A stretch of 64,000 nucleotides of DNA from Solibacillus faecavium (GTDB lineage Bacteria > Bacillota > Bacilli > Bacillales_A > Planococcaceae). The position numbers were made by a program, and so were the translations under genes. Under the pieces are notes generated by a model, which saw only the letters and a program-made list of their open reading frames with translations, was not told where the DNA came from and did not search any database. Where the stretch lies: contig NZ_JACSPZ010000008.1 of the NCBI RefSeq assembly GCF_014836905.1, positions 62,001 through 126,000 of the forward strand, written 5' to 3'. Positions 15,639 through 24,813 of this stretch are shown here, in pieces; positions within the stretch are counted from its first letter, which is position 1, and each line of letters opens with the position of its first letter.

Positions 15639-17123
15639 ATGAGTAACAAGCATATTAAATCAGACGTTATCTTAATTGGTGCCGGAATTATGAGTGCAAC
15701 TTTAGGTACAATGCTTAAAGAATTAGCACCAGATTGGAAAATCAAAGTATTTGAGAATTTAGCAAAAGCAGGTGAGGAGAGCTCTCACGAATTAAACAAT
15801 GCCGGAACTGGGCATGCAGCTTTATGTGAGCTTAACTACACAAGCGAGAAAAAAGACGGAACAATCGATATTACAAAAGCGATTAACGTTAACACACAAT
15901 TCCAAGATTCACTACAATTTTGGTCGCATTTAGTTAACACAAAGCAAATCGAAAAACCAGAAAATTTCATTATGCCATTACCACATATGAGTATGGTACA
16001 AGGTGCTAACAATGTTGAGTATCTTAAAAAGCGTCATGCAGCAATGACTGCTAACCCATTATTCGAAGGTATGGAGTTCTCTGATGATCCTGAAACATTA
16101 AAACAGTGGATTCCATTAATTATGAATGAACGTAAATCAAATGAGCCAATTGCTGCAACTAAAATTGACTCTGGTACGGATGTGAACTTTGGTGCGTTAA
16201 CTCGTACTTTAATCGCAAACTTACAAAAACAAGATGTAGACGTAAACTACAATCATAATGTTACTGACGTTAAACGTTTAAAAGACGGTTCTTGGGAAGT
16301 AAAAGTCCATAACAAGGAAAACGGTAAAGTAGAATACCATACGTCGAAATTTGTGTTCTTAGGAGCTGGAGGCGGTAGCTTAGAGTTACTGCAAAAGTCT
16401 GGCATTCCCGAATCAAAACATATCGGTGGGTTCCCAATTTCAGGTTTATTCCTAGTTTGTAAAAACGAAGAAATTATTAATCAACACCATGCAAAAGTAT
16501 ACGGTAAAGCAGCAGTAGGTGCACCACCGATGTCAGTACCTCACTTAGATACTCGTTATATCGATGGTCAAAAGTCATTATTATTCGGACCGTTTGCAGG
16601 CTTCTCTCCGAAGTTCTTAAAAACTGGTTCAAACATGGACTTATTTGCTTCAATTAAACCGCATAACTTATTTACATTACTTGCTTGTGGTGTGAAAGAA
16701 ATGTCATTGAGCAAATATTTAGTTTCTCAGTTAGTTCTTTCAAAAGAAGCACGTATGGAGGAATTACGTCAATTCATTCCTACTGCTAAGTCAGAAGACT
16801 GGGAAATCAGTGTTGCAGGTCAACGTGTTCAAGTTATTAAAGACACAGACGCTGGTAAAGGTACATTACAATTTGGTACGGAAGTAGTAACTGCACACGA
16901 CGGATCAATTGCAGCTTTACTAGGTGCATCTCCAGGTGCTTCTACAGCGGTATCTGTAATGTTAAAAGTAATCAAACAATGTTTCCCAGAAGAATTAAAA
17001 ACTTGGGAGCCTAAGATTAAAGAGATGATTCCTTCTTACGGCGAAAACCTTGTTGAAAATACAGCACTTCTTAAAGAAATACATGAAACAACAACTAAAG
17101 CATTAGGTTTACAAAAAGCATAA
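15639..17123 (+). CDS. mqo: Malate:quinone oxidoreductase
   Basis: Mqo is a membrane-associated FAD enzyme that oxidises malate to oxaloacetate and passes electrons to quinone, linking the TCA cycle to respiration. The 494-residue protein has the dinucleotide-binding motif [13 protein letters not shown] at the N-terminus, then the Mqo signature [18 protein letters not shown], and C-terminal [25 protein letters not shown]. Length and motifs match the family. It is monocistronic, with a long upstream region that carries direct repeats and a cre-like site, and has a strong terminator. The ATG follows AAAGGGAAGG. Confidence 0.96.
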   Translation: MSNKHIKSDVILIGAGIMSATLGTMLKELAPDWKIKVFENLAKAGEESSHELNNAGTGHAALCELNYTSEKKDGTIDITKAINVNTQFQDSLQFWSHLVNTKQIEKPENFIMPLPHMSMVQGANNVEYLKKRHAAMTANPLFEGMEFSDDPETLKQWIPLIMNERKSNEPIAATKIDSGTDVNFGALTRTLIANLQKQDVDVNYNHNVTDVKRLKDGSWEVKVHNKENGKVEYHTSKFVFLGAGGGSLELLQKSGIPESKHIGGFPISGLFLVCKNEEIINQHHAKVYGKAAVGAPPMSVPHLDTRYIDGQKSLLFGPFAGFSPKFLKTGSNMDLFASIKPHNLFTLLACGVKEMSLSKYLVSQLVLSKEARMEELRQFIPTAKSEDWEISVAGQRVQVIKDTDAGKGTLQFGTEVVTAHDGSIAALLGASPGASTAVSVMLKVIKQCFPEELKTWEPKIKEMIPSYGENLVENTALLKEIHETTTKALGLQKA

Positions 17124-17135
17124 TTAATAATAGAG

Positions 17136-17174
17136 AGAACCTTTAATCAATGTCAGATTAAAGGTTCTTTTTTC
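17136..17174 (+). terminator. Terminator of mqo
   Basis: AGAACCTTTAATC (17136-17148) pairs perfectly with GATTAAAGGTTCT (17156-17168), followed by a T run. Confidence 0.92.
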
Positions 17175-17224
17175 ATTCTCGTAAATGCGCTATAGTACAA
17201 AGATAAGGGAAGGGGAGAAACACT

Positions 17225-17701
17225 ATGCATAAGTTGGATTATGCTTCACCGATAGGAGTTATTGAGATAGTCGGTACAGAACAATTTATTTCATCGGTAT
17301 TATTTGTGGAAAGAGAAATTCAGTTTTTACAAAAGATTGACACACCTGCGCTATTACTAGATTGCTATAAAGAGTTAGATGAATATTTTAGCGGGCAACG
17401 TCTAGAGTTCTCTGTATTTTATAAACTTGAAGGTACAGCTTTTCAAATTTCCGTATGGGAAGCATTAAAAAACATACAATACGGTCAAACTGCTTCATAT
17501 AAAGAAATTGCCCAGCAAATAGAAAATGTTAAAGCGGTACGTGCTGTCGGTATGACTAATAGCAGAAATAGGATATGTATTATCGTCCCTTGCCATAGAA
17601 TTATAGGAGCAAATGGTAAGCTGACAGGATATGCAGGAGGTTTATGGCGTAAAGAATGGTTGCTGAATCATGAGTTAAAACATCAATATATTTTATCGTG
17701 A
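17225..17701 (+). CDS. ogt: Methylated-DNA--protein-cysteine methyltransferase
   Basis: This suicide enzyme repairs O6-methylguanine in DNA by moving the methyl group to its own cysteine. The 158-residue protein has the active-site motif VPCHRIIG, followed by YAGGLWRKEWLL, and upstream the DNA-binding helix-turn-helix with VKAVRAVGMTNSRN and the arginine finger. It is the Ogt type, without an AdaA domain. A GGGAAGGGGAG site precedes the ATG. Its stop codon lies in the loop of a perfect hairpin that also overlaps the promoter of the next gene. Confidence 0.94.
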   Translation: MHKLDYASPIGVIEIVGTEQFISSVLFVEREIQFLQKIDTPALLLDCYKELDEYFSGQRLEFSVFYKLEGTAFQISVWEALKNIQYGQTASYKEIAQQIENVKAVRAVGMTNSRNRICIIVPCHRIIGANGKLTGYAGGLWRKEWLLNHELKHQYILS

Positions 17702-17720
17702 TAAAATATATTGGTATAAT
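17684..17720 (+). promoter_or_regulatory. Hairpin overlapping a promoter at the ogt end
   Basis: CAATATATTTTAT (17684-17696) pairs perfectly with ATAAAATATATTG (17701-17713) around CGTG. TATAAT at 17715-17720 has TTTATC (17692-17697) 17 bases upstream, so the -35 element lies in the hairpin. The next gene starts at 17746. There is no T run, so it is more likely a promoter with an operator-like palindrome than a terminator. Confidence 0.45.
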
Positions 17721-17745
17721 AAGTAGTAAGATATGAGGTGAATTA

Positions 17746-18351
17746 ATGAACGAGCAACAATATGATAAGTTATTAAATATTCAAACGGCAGGCTTTCAGT
17801 ATGGGTTTCCAAAGTTAGCAAAATATCATCGCTATGAACCGACCCCATATAGTGGGCTTGAACAATTATTTGAAACATATGAAATGCCATTGAATGCTCG
17901 ATTCCTCGATATTGGCTGTGGGAAAGGCCGTGTCCCGATTTATATATACAATCGTTTCCGTATTCCTGTCATAGGGATTGAAATGGATCAAAAATTCTTT
18001 GCAGAAGCCGAACATAATGCCGAGCAATACTTGAAAAAAATCAAAAAGAAGAAAGCACCTATTCAATTTTTGAACATCATTGCAGAAACATACGAAATTA
18101 AAAAGCAGGATAATGTTTTTTTCTTTTTCAATCCTTTTTCCATTCATGTTTTTCGCGAATTTATTAATCTCCTTTTTAAGTCATTCAAATTATATCCACG
18201 AACTATTGATATAATTTTATATTACCCTTCCCCTGACTATATGCATTTTTTACTAGAAGAAAAAATGCTGGAATGTTATTTAAATATAAAACTCCGACAT
18301 GAAAAAAATGAAAATGAACGAATCGTCGTTTTTCGTCTTATGAACGAATAA
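17746..18351 (+). CDS. Class I SAM-dependent methyltransferase
   Basis: A 201-residue Rossmann-fold methyltransferase. Motif I is FLDIGCGKGRVPIY (about residues 51-64), which binds SAM, and the acidic residue after beta-2 is in VIGIEMDQKFF. Motif IV is NPF at the end of strand 4 (FFFFNPFSIHVFREF). NPF in place of NPPY is seen in several small uncharacterised methyltransferases. The substrate is not known. A long Lys-rich stretch (LKKIKKKKA) may contact nucleic acid. GAGGTG precedes the ATG. It follows ogt, but probably has its own promoter at 17692-17720. Confidence 0.78.
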   Translation: MNEQQYDKLLNIQTAGFQYGFPKLAKYHRYEPTPYSGLEQLFETYEMPLNARFLDIGCGKGRVPIYIYNRFRIPVIGIEMDQKFFAEAEHNAEQYLKKIKKKKAPIQFLNIIAETYEIKKQDNVFFFFNPFSIHVFREFINLLFKSFKLYPRTIDIILYYPSPDYMHFLLEEKMLECYLNIKLRHEKNENERIVVFRLMNE

Positions 18352-18497
18352 TGACGGTTTTTTTATAGTCTTTAAATATACAAAATTTACAGAAAAATCA
18401 CACTAGACTAATAATTTAGTATCGTATACAATACAGAAGTTGGAATAAATGAGAATTTTATTGCAATGACATCTATTCTGAATATTTAAAAATTAGA

Positions 18498-18526
18498 TTG
18501 TAGGAACTTGAAAGATTGAGTATAAT
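18498..18526 (+). promoter_or_regulatory. Sigma-A promoter of the liv operon
   Basis: TTGTAG (18498-18503), a 17-base spacer and a perfect TATAAT (18521-18526), 47 bases before the livK start. A CodY-like box overlaps the -10 element. The rest of 18352-18497 shows nothing clear. Confidence 0.65.
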
Positions 18527-18538
18527 TATCTGAAATAT
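18524..18538 (+). promoter_or_regulatory. CodY-like box over the liv promoter
   Basis: AATTATCTGAAATAT agrees with the CodY consensus AATTTTCWGAAAATT at 12 of 15 positions. It overlaps the end of the -10 element. CodY, activated by branched-chain amino acids and GTP, commonly represses branched-chain amino acid uptake genes, so the site fits the operon. A second palindrome, TGAAATAT-CAA-ATATTTCA (18531-18549), overlaps it. Confidence 0.55.
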
Positions 18539-18572
18539 CAAATATTTCAAGTTTACTAAGGGGGAAATAATA

Positions 18573-19784
18573 ATGGCAAAGCACAACAAAACAAAAAAGT
18601 ACGGGTCATTATTCATGGCAACAGCACTATTAACTGGGCTTTTAGCAGGATGTGGAACTGATGATTCCGGTTCTTCTGGTTCAAGTGGAAGTGGCAATAC
18701 AGTAGGGGAAACTATAAAAATTGGTGCAAACTTAGAATTATCCGGTGCGGTTGGTTCTTACGGGTCATCTATTAATGATGGAGCAAAATTAGCAATTGAT
18801 GAAATCAATGCATCAGGTGGTATTGATGGTAAGCAAATTGAATATATTCCTATCGACAATAAATCAGAAACAGCTGAGGCAACATCTGCAGCGATTAAGC
18901 TAGCGGAGCAGGAAAAAGTAGTGGCAATGTTAGCGCCTGCAACTTCTGGTAACTCTGTTGCAACTGTGCAAATTGCAAATAACCATAAAGTTCCGATGGT
19001 TACTGGATCAGGTACAGCTCCGAATGTAACAGTGAATGATGACGGAACAGTAAATGAATATGCATTCCGTACATGTTTCATCGATCCATTCCAAGGTACA
19101 GTAGCAGCAAACTTTGCGACAAATGAATTAGGTGCTAAAAATGTAGCAATTTTTGCGGATAATGCATCTGATTATGCGAAAGGTTTAGCTGCATCATTCA
19201 AAGAAACAATTACAGCAAACGGCGGTACAGTTGTTACTGAAGAGGCGTATGTTGCAAAGGATGTTGACTTTAAATCTCAATTAACGAACATTAAAGGGAA
19301 AAATCCTGACTTCATCTTCATTCCTGGATATTACGAAGAGGTTGGAATAATCGTAAAGCAAGCACGTGAAGCAGGTATTACCGTTCCATTAATGGGCGCT
19401 GACGGTTGGGACTCTCCTAAATTAATCGAATTAGCCGGAGCGGATGCTTTAAATAATACTTTCATTACAAATCACTATTCATCTGAAGATCCAGATGCAA
19501 AAATTCAGGATTTCGTTAAAGCCTTCAATGATAAATATAGTCAGGCGCCTAATGCATTCCACGCTTTAGGTTATGATTCAATTTACTTTATCGTAGATGC
19601 TATTAAACGTGTAGATGGAGATGTTACGAGTGAAGCAGTTCAAAAACAGCTAGCATCAACGAAAGATTTAAGTTTAGTAACAGGTACTTTCACAGTTGAC
19701 GAAAACCACAACCCAGTAAAATCAGCTACAGTTCTAGAATTCGTAGACGGTAAACAACAGTTCAACTCTAAAGTTAATCCTTAA
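18573..19784 (+). CDS. livK: Branched-chain amino acid ABC transporter, binding lipoprotein
   Basis: A 403-residue solute-binding lipoprotein. The signal peptide ends in the lipobox LLAGC (Cys27), followed by a Ser/Gly-rich linker. The periplasmic-binding-protein type I domain starts at IKIGANLELSGAVGSYGSSINDGAKLAIDEIN and has APATSGNSVATVQIANNHKVP, as in LivJ/LivK proteins for Leu, Ile and Val. It delivers substrate to the LivH/LivM channel. It is first in the operon livKHMGF, behind a CodY-like box. A terminator-like hairpin after it probably makes it the most abundant product. Amide or other amino acid substrates are possible. Confidence 0.92.
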   Translation: MAKHNKTKKYGSLFMATALLTGLLAGCGTDDSGSSGSSGSGNTVGETIKIGANLELSGAVGSYGSSINDGAKLAIDEINASGGIDGKQIEYIPIDNKSETAEATSAAIKLAEQEKVVAMLAPATSGNSVATVQIANNHKVPMVTGSGTAPNVTVNDDGTVNEYAFRTCFIDPFQGTVAANFATNELGAKNVAIFADNASDYAKGLAASFKETITANGGTVVTEEAYVAKDVDFKSQLTNIKGKNPDFIFIPGYYEEVGIIVKQAREAGITVPLMGADGWDSPKLIELAGADALNNTFITNHYSSEDPDAKIQDFVKAFNDKYSQAPNAFHALGYDSIYFIVDAIKRVDGDVTSEAVQKQLASTKDLSLVTGTFTVDENHNPVKSATVLEFVDGKQQFNSKVNP

Positions 19785-19797
19785 TTTTTTTCAAGTA

Positions 19798-19825
19798 AGG
19801 GGGGGCGGAACTTGCCTCCCTTTTT
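19798..19825 (+). terminator. Partial terminator between livK and livH
   Basis: GGGGGGC (19800-19806) pairs with GCCTCCC (19814-19820) around a 7-base loop, followed by five T. Partial read-through would lower expression of the membrane and ATPase genes relative to the binding protein. Confidence 0.65.
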
Positions 19826-19865
19826 CGTATTTTCATAGTTAATAGTTGAAAAGGAAGTGAACTTT

Positions 19866-20741
19866 ATGGAGTGGATTCAACAATTAGTGAACGGGATTTC
19901 GCTAGGTAGTATTTATGCGCTCATCGCTTTAGGCTATACGATGGTTTATGGGATTATTAAATTAATCAACTTTGCCCATGGTGACGTTTTTATGCTAGGT
20001 GCCTTTATTGGTTTTTATGCAATTGCGCGTTGGGAAATGAACATATTTTTAGCCCTTATTTTAGCAATGATTTTATGTGCCGTTATCGGAGTAATTATTG
20101 AGCGTGTCGCCTATAAGAGACTGCGAAATGCGACGCGTATAGCAGCACTTATAACGGCCATTGGGGTATCACTGTTAATTGAGTACACAGTAATTTTCTT
20201 CCGTGGATCGTCTCCAGAGGCATATCCGACAGTGTTTACAACGAAGAATATTGAAATTTTTGGTGTTCAAATTAGCACACTAGCCATATTCATTTTGTCT
20301 GTATCGATCTTTTTAATGCTTCTCCTACAATTCATTGTTCACAAGACGAAAATCGGAAAAGCGATGCGTGCAGTATCACATGACGCTGATGCAGCCCGCT
20401 TAATGGGTATTAACGTTGACAATACAATATCTGCAACATTCGCCATTGGTTCTGCTTTAGCAGGAGCAGCCGGTGTAATTTTTGGTATTTACTATACTCG
20501 TATCGACCCATTAATGGGGATTATGCCGGGAATTAAGGCATTTATCGCAGCCGTTTTAGGCGGTATAGGAATTATTCCAGGGGCGATGGTAGGCGGTCTT
20601 TTTCTTGGAGTAGTAGAAACCGTTGTTTCTGCACTAGGCTATTCTTTATGGCGGGATGCAGCCGCATTCGTCATTCTTATTTTAATTCTAATTTTACGTC
20701 CAGCGGGTATTTTCGGTAAAAATACACGCGAGAAAGTGTAG
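19866..20741 (+). CDS. livH: Branched-chain amino acid ABC transporter permease LivH
   Basis: A 291-residue inner-membrane permease with about eight helices. The LivH features are NGISLGSIYALIALGYTMVYGI at the N-terminus, then INFAHGDVFMLGAF and, later, GKAMRAVSHDADAARLMGIN, the cytoplasmic loop that contacts the ATPase. With LivM it forms the channel for branched-chain amino acids. The ATG at 19866 is chosen since AAAAGGAAG lies 8-9 bases before it; a GTG three codons upstream overlaps that site. Confidence 0.93.
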   Translation: MEWIQQLVNGISLGSIYALIALGYTMVYGIIKLINFAHGDVFMLGAFIGFYAIARWEMNIFLALILAMILCAVIGVIIERVAYKRLRNATRIAALITAIGVSLLIEYTVIFFRGSSPEAYPTVFTTKNIEIFGVQISTLAIFILSVSIFLMLLLQFIVHKTKIGKAMRAVSHDADAARLMGINVDNTISATFAIGSALAGAAGVIFGIYYTRIDPLMGIMPGIKAFIAAVLGGIGIIPGAMVGGLFLGVVETVVSALGYSLWRDAAAFVILILILILRPAGIFGKNTREKV

Positions 20742-20750
20742 GTGAACAGC

Positions 20751-21689
20751 ATGAAAAAATCAAAAATCTTTTGGGGTTATGCCGTCCTAGCACTTGTTAT
20801 TTATGCAGTTGTTCAATTATTAATCTCAAATGGTGTTATTCAGAACTACTATCAAAATATGTTTATCGCAATGTGTATTAATATTATTTTAGCAGTTAGT
20901 TTACATGTCATAATCGGGGTTACAGGTCAATTTTCGATAGGGCATGCAGGATTTTTAGCAGTCGGTGCTTACATATCGGCAATTTGTACAATGAAGTTTG
21001 GCATGCCATTTATTACAGCAATTTTAATTGGTGCAATTGTTGCCGCACTGGCTGGACTATTGGTTGGAATTCCATCTCTTCGTTTAAAAGGGGACTACTT
21101 AGCCATTGCAACGCTCGGATTTGCGGAGATTATTCGAATTGTATTTGTTAATACGGACTATGTAGGAGGAGCTGCAGGTTTGCAAGTGACCCACCAATCA
21201 ACGTGGACATATGCATTCTTTGGCGTATTCATAACTATTTTAGTCATTTCCAACTTCACGAATTCCCGGCATGGTCGCGCATGTATATCCATACGGGAAG
21301 ATGAAATTGCTGCTGATGCAATGGGAATTAACACGACCTATTACAAAGTAGTCGCATTTGCAATTGGGTCATTTTTTGCTGGAGTTGCGGGTGCAATTTA
21401 CGCCCATAACTACTATATAATTCAGCCAACTGCATTTGGATTTTTAAAATCCTTTGATATTTTAATATTCGTCGTTTTAGGCGGGTTAGGAAGTTTATCA
21501 GGATCTGTAATTGCTGCGATTTTATTAACCGTCGTTTCAACGTATTTACAGGACTTCCCGGAGACACGAATGATTATTTATTCATTAATTCTAATTCTAG
21601 TTATGTTATATCGTCCGACGGGATTATTAGGTTCAAAAGAAATTACAGCATACTTTAAGTTTGGTAAAAAGGGAGGTACACGCGTATGA
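20751..21689 (+). CDS. livM: Branched-chain amino acid ABC transporter permease LivM
   Basis: A 312-residue permease, partner of LivH, with about nine to ten helices. Family features are GVTGQFSIGHAGFLAVGAY, PSLRLKGDYLAIATLGFAEIIR and the ATPase-contact loop RACISIREDEIAADAMGIN. It starts 9 bases after the livH stop; ATG 20751 is preferred over the GTG at 20742 because TAGGTGA lies just before it. The end overlaps livG by 4 bases (ATGA), so translation is coupled. Confidence 0.93.
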   Translation: MKKSKIFWGYAVLALVIYAVVQLLISNGVIQNYYQNMFIAMCINIILAVSLHVIIGVTGQFSIGHAGFLAVGAYISAICTMKFGMPFITAILIGAIVAALAGLLVGIPSLRLKGDYLAIATLGFAEIIRIVFVNTDYVGGAAGLQVTHQSTWTYAFFGVFITILVISNFTNSRHGRACISIREDEIAADAMGINTTYYKVVAFAIGSFFAGVAGAIYAHNYYIIQPTAFGFLKSFDILIFVVLGGLGSLSGSVIAAILLTVVSTYLQDFPETRMIIYSLILILVMLYRPTGLLGSKEITAYFKFGKKGGTRV

Positions 21690-22459
21690 GTGCACTTCTA
21701 ACCGTAGAGAATTTAGGTATTCAATTTGGTGGATTAAAGGCTGTTCAAAACGTTGAATTGTACATGAATCAAGGTGAATTAATCGGTCTTATAGGTCCAA
21801 ATGGAGCAGGTAAGACAACGACATTTAATATGCTAACGGGTGTTTATTCGCCAACAGAAGGAAAGATTATGTTTGATGGCAAATCAATAGGAGGCCTTGA
21901 TCCATATAAAGTAACACGCCAAGGAATTAGTCGTACATTCCAAAATATCCGCCTATTTAAGGAGTTATCGGTCCTGGATAATGTAAAGGTGGCAAACCAC
22001 GGTTTAGCGAAGCACAACTTAGTTTCAAGCATTTTCCGCTTACCAAGCCATTTTAAAGGCGAGGAGAAGATGGAAGAGGAGTCATTGGCTTTTTTAAAGA
22101 TATTCGGGCTGGATGTTTACCGTGATGAGCTTGCAAAAAACTTGCCGTACGGGATGCAACGTCGTTTGGAAATTGCTCGTGCATTGGCAGCAGCTCCAAA
22201 GCTATTATTATTAGATGAGCCAGCAGCTGGAATGAATGCAAAGGAAACACATGATTTAATGGAGCTTATTGCGTTCATCCGCAAGGAATTTGATTTAACG
22301 ATTTTATTAATCGAACATGATATGAACTTGGTTATGGGTATTTGTGAGCGTATTTACGTGCTGGATCACGGTCAATTAATTGCAAACGGGACACCTGCAG
22401 AAATTCGTTCAAACCCGAAAGTAATTGAAGCTTACTTAGGTGAGGAGGTTACAGAATAA
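21686..22459 (+). CDS. livG: Branched-chain amino acid ABC transporter ATPase LivG
   Basis: A 257-residue ABC ATPase. Walker A is GPNGAGKTT (about residues 36-44). The signature region is LPYGMQRRLEIARALA, where YGMQ stands for the usual SGGQ, as in many LivG proteins. Walker B is LLLLDEPAAGMN, and the switch His is in LLIEHDM. It powers uptake with LivF as a heterodimer under LivH/LivM. The ATG overlaps the livM stop. Confidence 0.94.
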   Translation: MSALLTVENLGIQFGGLKAVQNVELYMNQGELIGLIGPNGAGKTTTFNMLTGVYSPTEGKIMFDGKSIGGLDPYKVTRQGISRTFQNIRLFKELSVLDNVKVANHGLAKHNLVSSIFRLPSHFKGEEKMEEESLAFLKIFGLDVYRDELAKNLPYGMQRRLEIARALAAAPKLLLLDEPAAGMNAKETHDLMELIAFIRKEFDLTILLIEHDMNLVMGICERIYVLDHGQLIANGTPAEIRSNPKVIEAYLGEEVTE

Positions 22460-22460
22460 T

Positions 22461-23168
22461 ATGCTAAAAATCAATGATATTGATGTTTTCTATGGTAATA
22501 TTCAGGCATTAAAAGGAATCTCCCTCGAAGTAAATGAAGGTGAAATTGTTACATTAATTGGGGCGAATGGGGCAGGGAAAAGCACTTTACTTAAAACAAT
22601 TTCCGGATTACTAAAGCCAAAGCGTGGCTCAATTGAATATTTAGGTTCTGCAATTGATGGTAAGCCGGCACAATCTATTGTAAAGTCAGGAATTTCTCAT
22701 GTACCGGAAGGAAGACGTGTATTTTCAAATATGTCGGTAGAGGAAAATTTGGAGCTAGGTGCTTATTTACGCTCTGATCGAGACGGAATTAAAAAGGATT
22801 TGGCCCATGTTTATGAATTGTTTCCTCGTCTTTTAGAACGTCGTAAACAGCTTTCAGGGACCCTTTCAGGTGGTGAGCAGCAAATGCTTGCGATGGGGCG
22901 CGCTTTAATGGCTAAGCCAAAACTAATCATTATGGATGAGCCATCAATGGGCTTGGCACCATTAATGGTAAAAAATATATTTAATATTATCGAGATGGTT
23001 AATAAAGAAGGTGTTACTGTATTACTAGTAGAGCAAAATGCGAATATGGCATTATCTGTTGCGCACCGTGCCTATGTTTTAGAAACAGGTAAAATAGTGC
23101 TTGCAGGTTCTGCGAAGGAACTGCAGGAAAGTGATGAAGTAAGAGCCGCTTATTTAGGTGGATTATAA
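22461..23168 (+). CDS. livF: Branched-chain amino acid ABC transporter ATPase LivF
   Basis: A 235-residue ABC ATPase. Walker A is GANGAGKST, the signature is LSGGEQQMLAMGRAL, Walker B is LIIMDEPSMGLAP and the switch region is VLLVEQNA, with EQN in place of EHD as usual for LivF. ATG 22461 is chosen: GAGGAGGT lies 11 bases upstream and the N-terminus MLKINDIDVFYGNIQALKG aligns with the family. It is last in the operon and is followed by a 20-bp terminator stem. Confidence 0.94.
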   Translation: MLKINDIDVFYGNIQALKGISLEVNEGEIVTLIGANGAGKSTLLKTISGLLKPKRGSIEYLGSAIDGKPAQSIVKSGISHVPEGRRVFSNMSVEENLELGAYLRSDRDGIKKDLAHVYELFPRLLERRKQLSGTLSGGEQQMLAMGRALMAKPKLIIMDEPSMGLAPLMVKNIFNIIEMVNKEGVTVLLVEQNANMALSVAHRAYVLETGKIVLAGSAKELQESDEVRAAYLGGL

Positions 23169-23174
23169 AAACTG

Positions 23175-23221
23175 AAAGAAGGCTGGTTAAAAGTATAATT
23201 GACTTTTAACCAGCCTTCTTT
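23175..23221. terminator. Strong bidirectional terminator after livF
   Basis: A perfect 20-bp stem (23175-23194 with 23202-23221) and a 7-base loop. A runs at the left and T at the right let it serve both livF and the converging gene at 23245. Confidence 0.92.
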
Positions 23222-23244
23222 ATATGTAAGTATGTAAACTATTG

Positions 23245-23970
23245 CTACCAAATAATCGCTTCTTCATCTGGATACTTTAATGTCAGCTCTACTTCATAGA
23301 AAGATTGCTTTGATAAGCTTGTTACATCTAAAAGCTGCTGAATTAATACTTTATAAGTCTCGTCTTCTGTTAAAAGACGCAATGCAAATGAATTTATATG
23401 TTTTTCGCGTTCTTCTTTAGATAATGAAAGATACTCCAGATTCAATATATCCACATACTGTGGGGCATACTGATGAAACAGTGGTGACTTCGTATGTAAC
23501 GTTGTTAAAAACAACATATAATGGTCCTCTGGAAAAAATGAAGAGATGGATTCGGCTACAAGTGCCTGGAACTTGCGAACTGTAGTTACCGCCATACTCC
23601 ACTCCGAATCATCTACTGTTTCTTTATAAAGTGAAATGAAATCATTTAATGCAAGCGCAGAAAAAATGAGCTCAGGGACAAATAAAGGCACACTGTAATA
23701 AATATTTTTTTCAGGATAAATTGCATGTATCTTCTTCAGCACATTTTTATTTATCCCATTTGAAATATAATCAATGCCATGTTCCCCTTTAGAAGCTTGG
23801 CGTAACTTTAAGCAAACGGCTAATAATCGTTGCCTTACACCTTCATAATGGAAATAGCGCTTTTCTTCCCCGATGACCTCGTAAACTGCATGTATTAAAT
23901 TATCCAAATCCCAATAGTCCCCACTTACCGTTAATCCTGTTAAGTTCTCAGTTGGCTGTATTGTTAGCAT
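23245..23970 (-). CDS. DUF6904-like uncharacterised protein
   Basis: A 241-residue soluble protein without signal peptide or membrane helices. The N-terminus LTIQPTENLTGLTVSGDYWDLDNLIHAVYEVIG and the RYFHYEGVRQRLLAVCLKLRQA segment resemble DUF6904 proteins of Bacillales as I remember them. No catalytic motif is evident. It is monocistronic, converging on the liv operon. The function is unknown. Confidence 0.65.
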   Translation of the reverse strand: MLTIQPTENLTGLTVSGDYWDLDNLIHAVYEVIGEEKRYFHYEGVRQRLLAVCLKLRQASKGEHGIDYISNGINKNVLKKIHAIYPEKNIYYSVPLFVPELIFSALALNDFISLYKETVDDSEWSMAVTTVRKFQALVAESISSFFPEDHYMLFLTTLHTKSPLFHQYAPQYVDILNLEYLSLSKEEREKHINSFALRLLTEDETYKVLIQQLLDVTSLSKQSFYEVELTLKYPDEEAIIW

Positions 23971-24024
23971 AACGATGCCTCCTATGCCTAGTAAGCAGCT
24001 CTCCCGGTTAAGGGAGAGGATTAC

Positions 24025-24729
24025 TTATTGTTTTGGTGTATAATTCAGTAATTTGAATAGTTCATTTTTTTCTTTTTCCGTAAGATCACGCCATTGTCCA
24101 ACCTTTAGATTTCCAATATGAATATTCATGATACGGATGCGTTGAAGTCTTTGTACAGAATATCCCAGTGCCGAGCACATACGACGAATTTGGCGGTTTA
24201 AACCTTGCTCCAAAATAATTTTGAAAACTTGTGAAGAAACTTTTTCGACACGGCAAGGTAATGTCGTAGTATCCAAAATTTCCACACCTGCGCTCATGTC
24301 TTTAATGAATTTGTCGGTAATCGGTTTATCGACTTGTACGACATACTCTTTTTCATGATGATTTTCTGCACGTAAAATTTCGTTTACAATGTCACCATCG
24401 TTTGTAAGAAGGAGCAATCCTTCTGAGTCTTTGTCTAAACGACCAATATGGAAAATACGCAATGGATGGTTTACAAAATCAACGACATTGCCTTGAATAT
24501 GCTTTTCCGTAGTACTTGTAATGCCAACAGGCTTGTTCAGAACGATATACACTAACTGCTCTTCTCTTTTTACAAGTATGCCATCTACAAATACTTCGTC
24601 ACCTGGTTCTACTTGGCTACCATTTGTTGCAAGGATGCCATTTATCTTTACACGTCCATCTTCTACCCATTTATCTGCACCGCGACGAGATACGATGCCG
24701 GTTTCTGCTAAATATTTATTTATACGCAT
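24025..24729 (-). CDS. RsuA/RluF-family rRNA pseudouridine synthase
   Basis: A 234-residue pseudouridine synthase. An S4 RNA-binding domain (residues 1-60: MRINKYLAETGIVSRRGADKWVEDGRV) precedes the catalytic domain with HIGRLDKDSEGLLLLTNDGD, where the first Asp is the nucleophile, and EQGLNRQIRRMCSALGYSV. It resembles RluF (23S U2604 or tRNA-Tyr) more than RsuA or RluB. The ATG at 24729 is chosen because it follows TAGGTGA and aligns with the family; the upstream ATG at 24768 adds 13 unrelated residues. A weak hairpin (23999-24018) lies after its stop. Confidence 0.87.
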   Translation of the reverse strand: MRINKYLAETGIVSRRGADKWVEDGRVKINGILATNGSQVEPGDEVFVDGILVKREEQLVYIVLNKPVGITSTTEKHIQGNVVDFVNHPLRIFHIGRLDKDSEGLLLLTNDGDIVNEILRAENHHEKEYVVQVDKPITDKFIKDMSAGVEILDTTTLPCRVEKVSSQVFKIILEQGLNRQIRRMCSALGYSVQRLQRIRIMNIHIGNLKVGQWRDLTEKEKNELFKLLNYTPKQ

Positions 24730-24813
24730 AATTTTTTCACCTACTAATAGAATATCTTCAGTATACATGAAATGACTTATAAATTCGTCTCACGTTGTTT
24801 TAAATTATTCACA

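Noticed and set aside
23999-24018. CTCTCCC/GGGAGAG hairpin after the pseudouridine synthase gene
   Set aside because: Stem of seven without a T run on either strand; not a convincing terminator.
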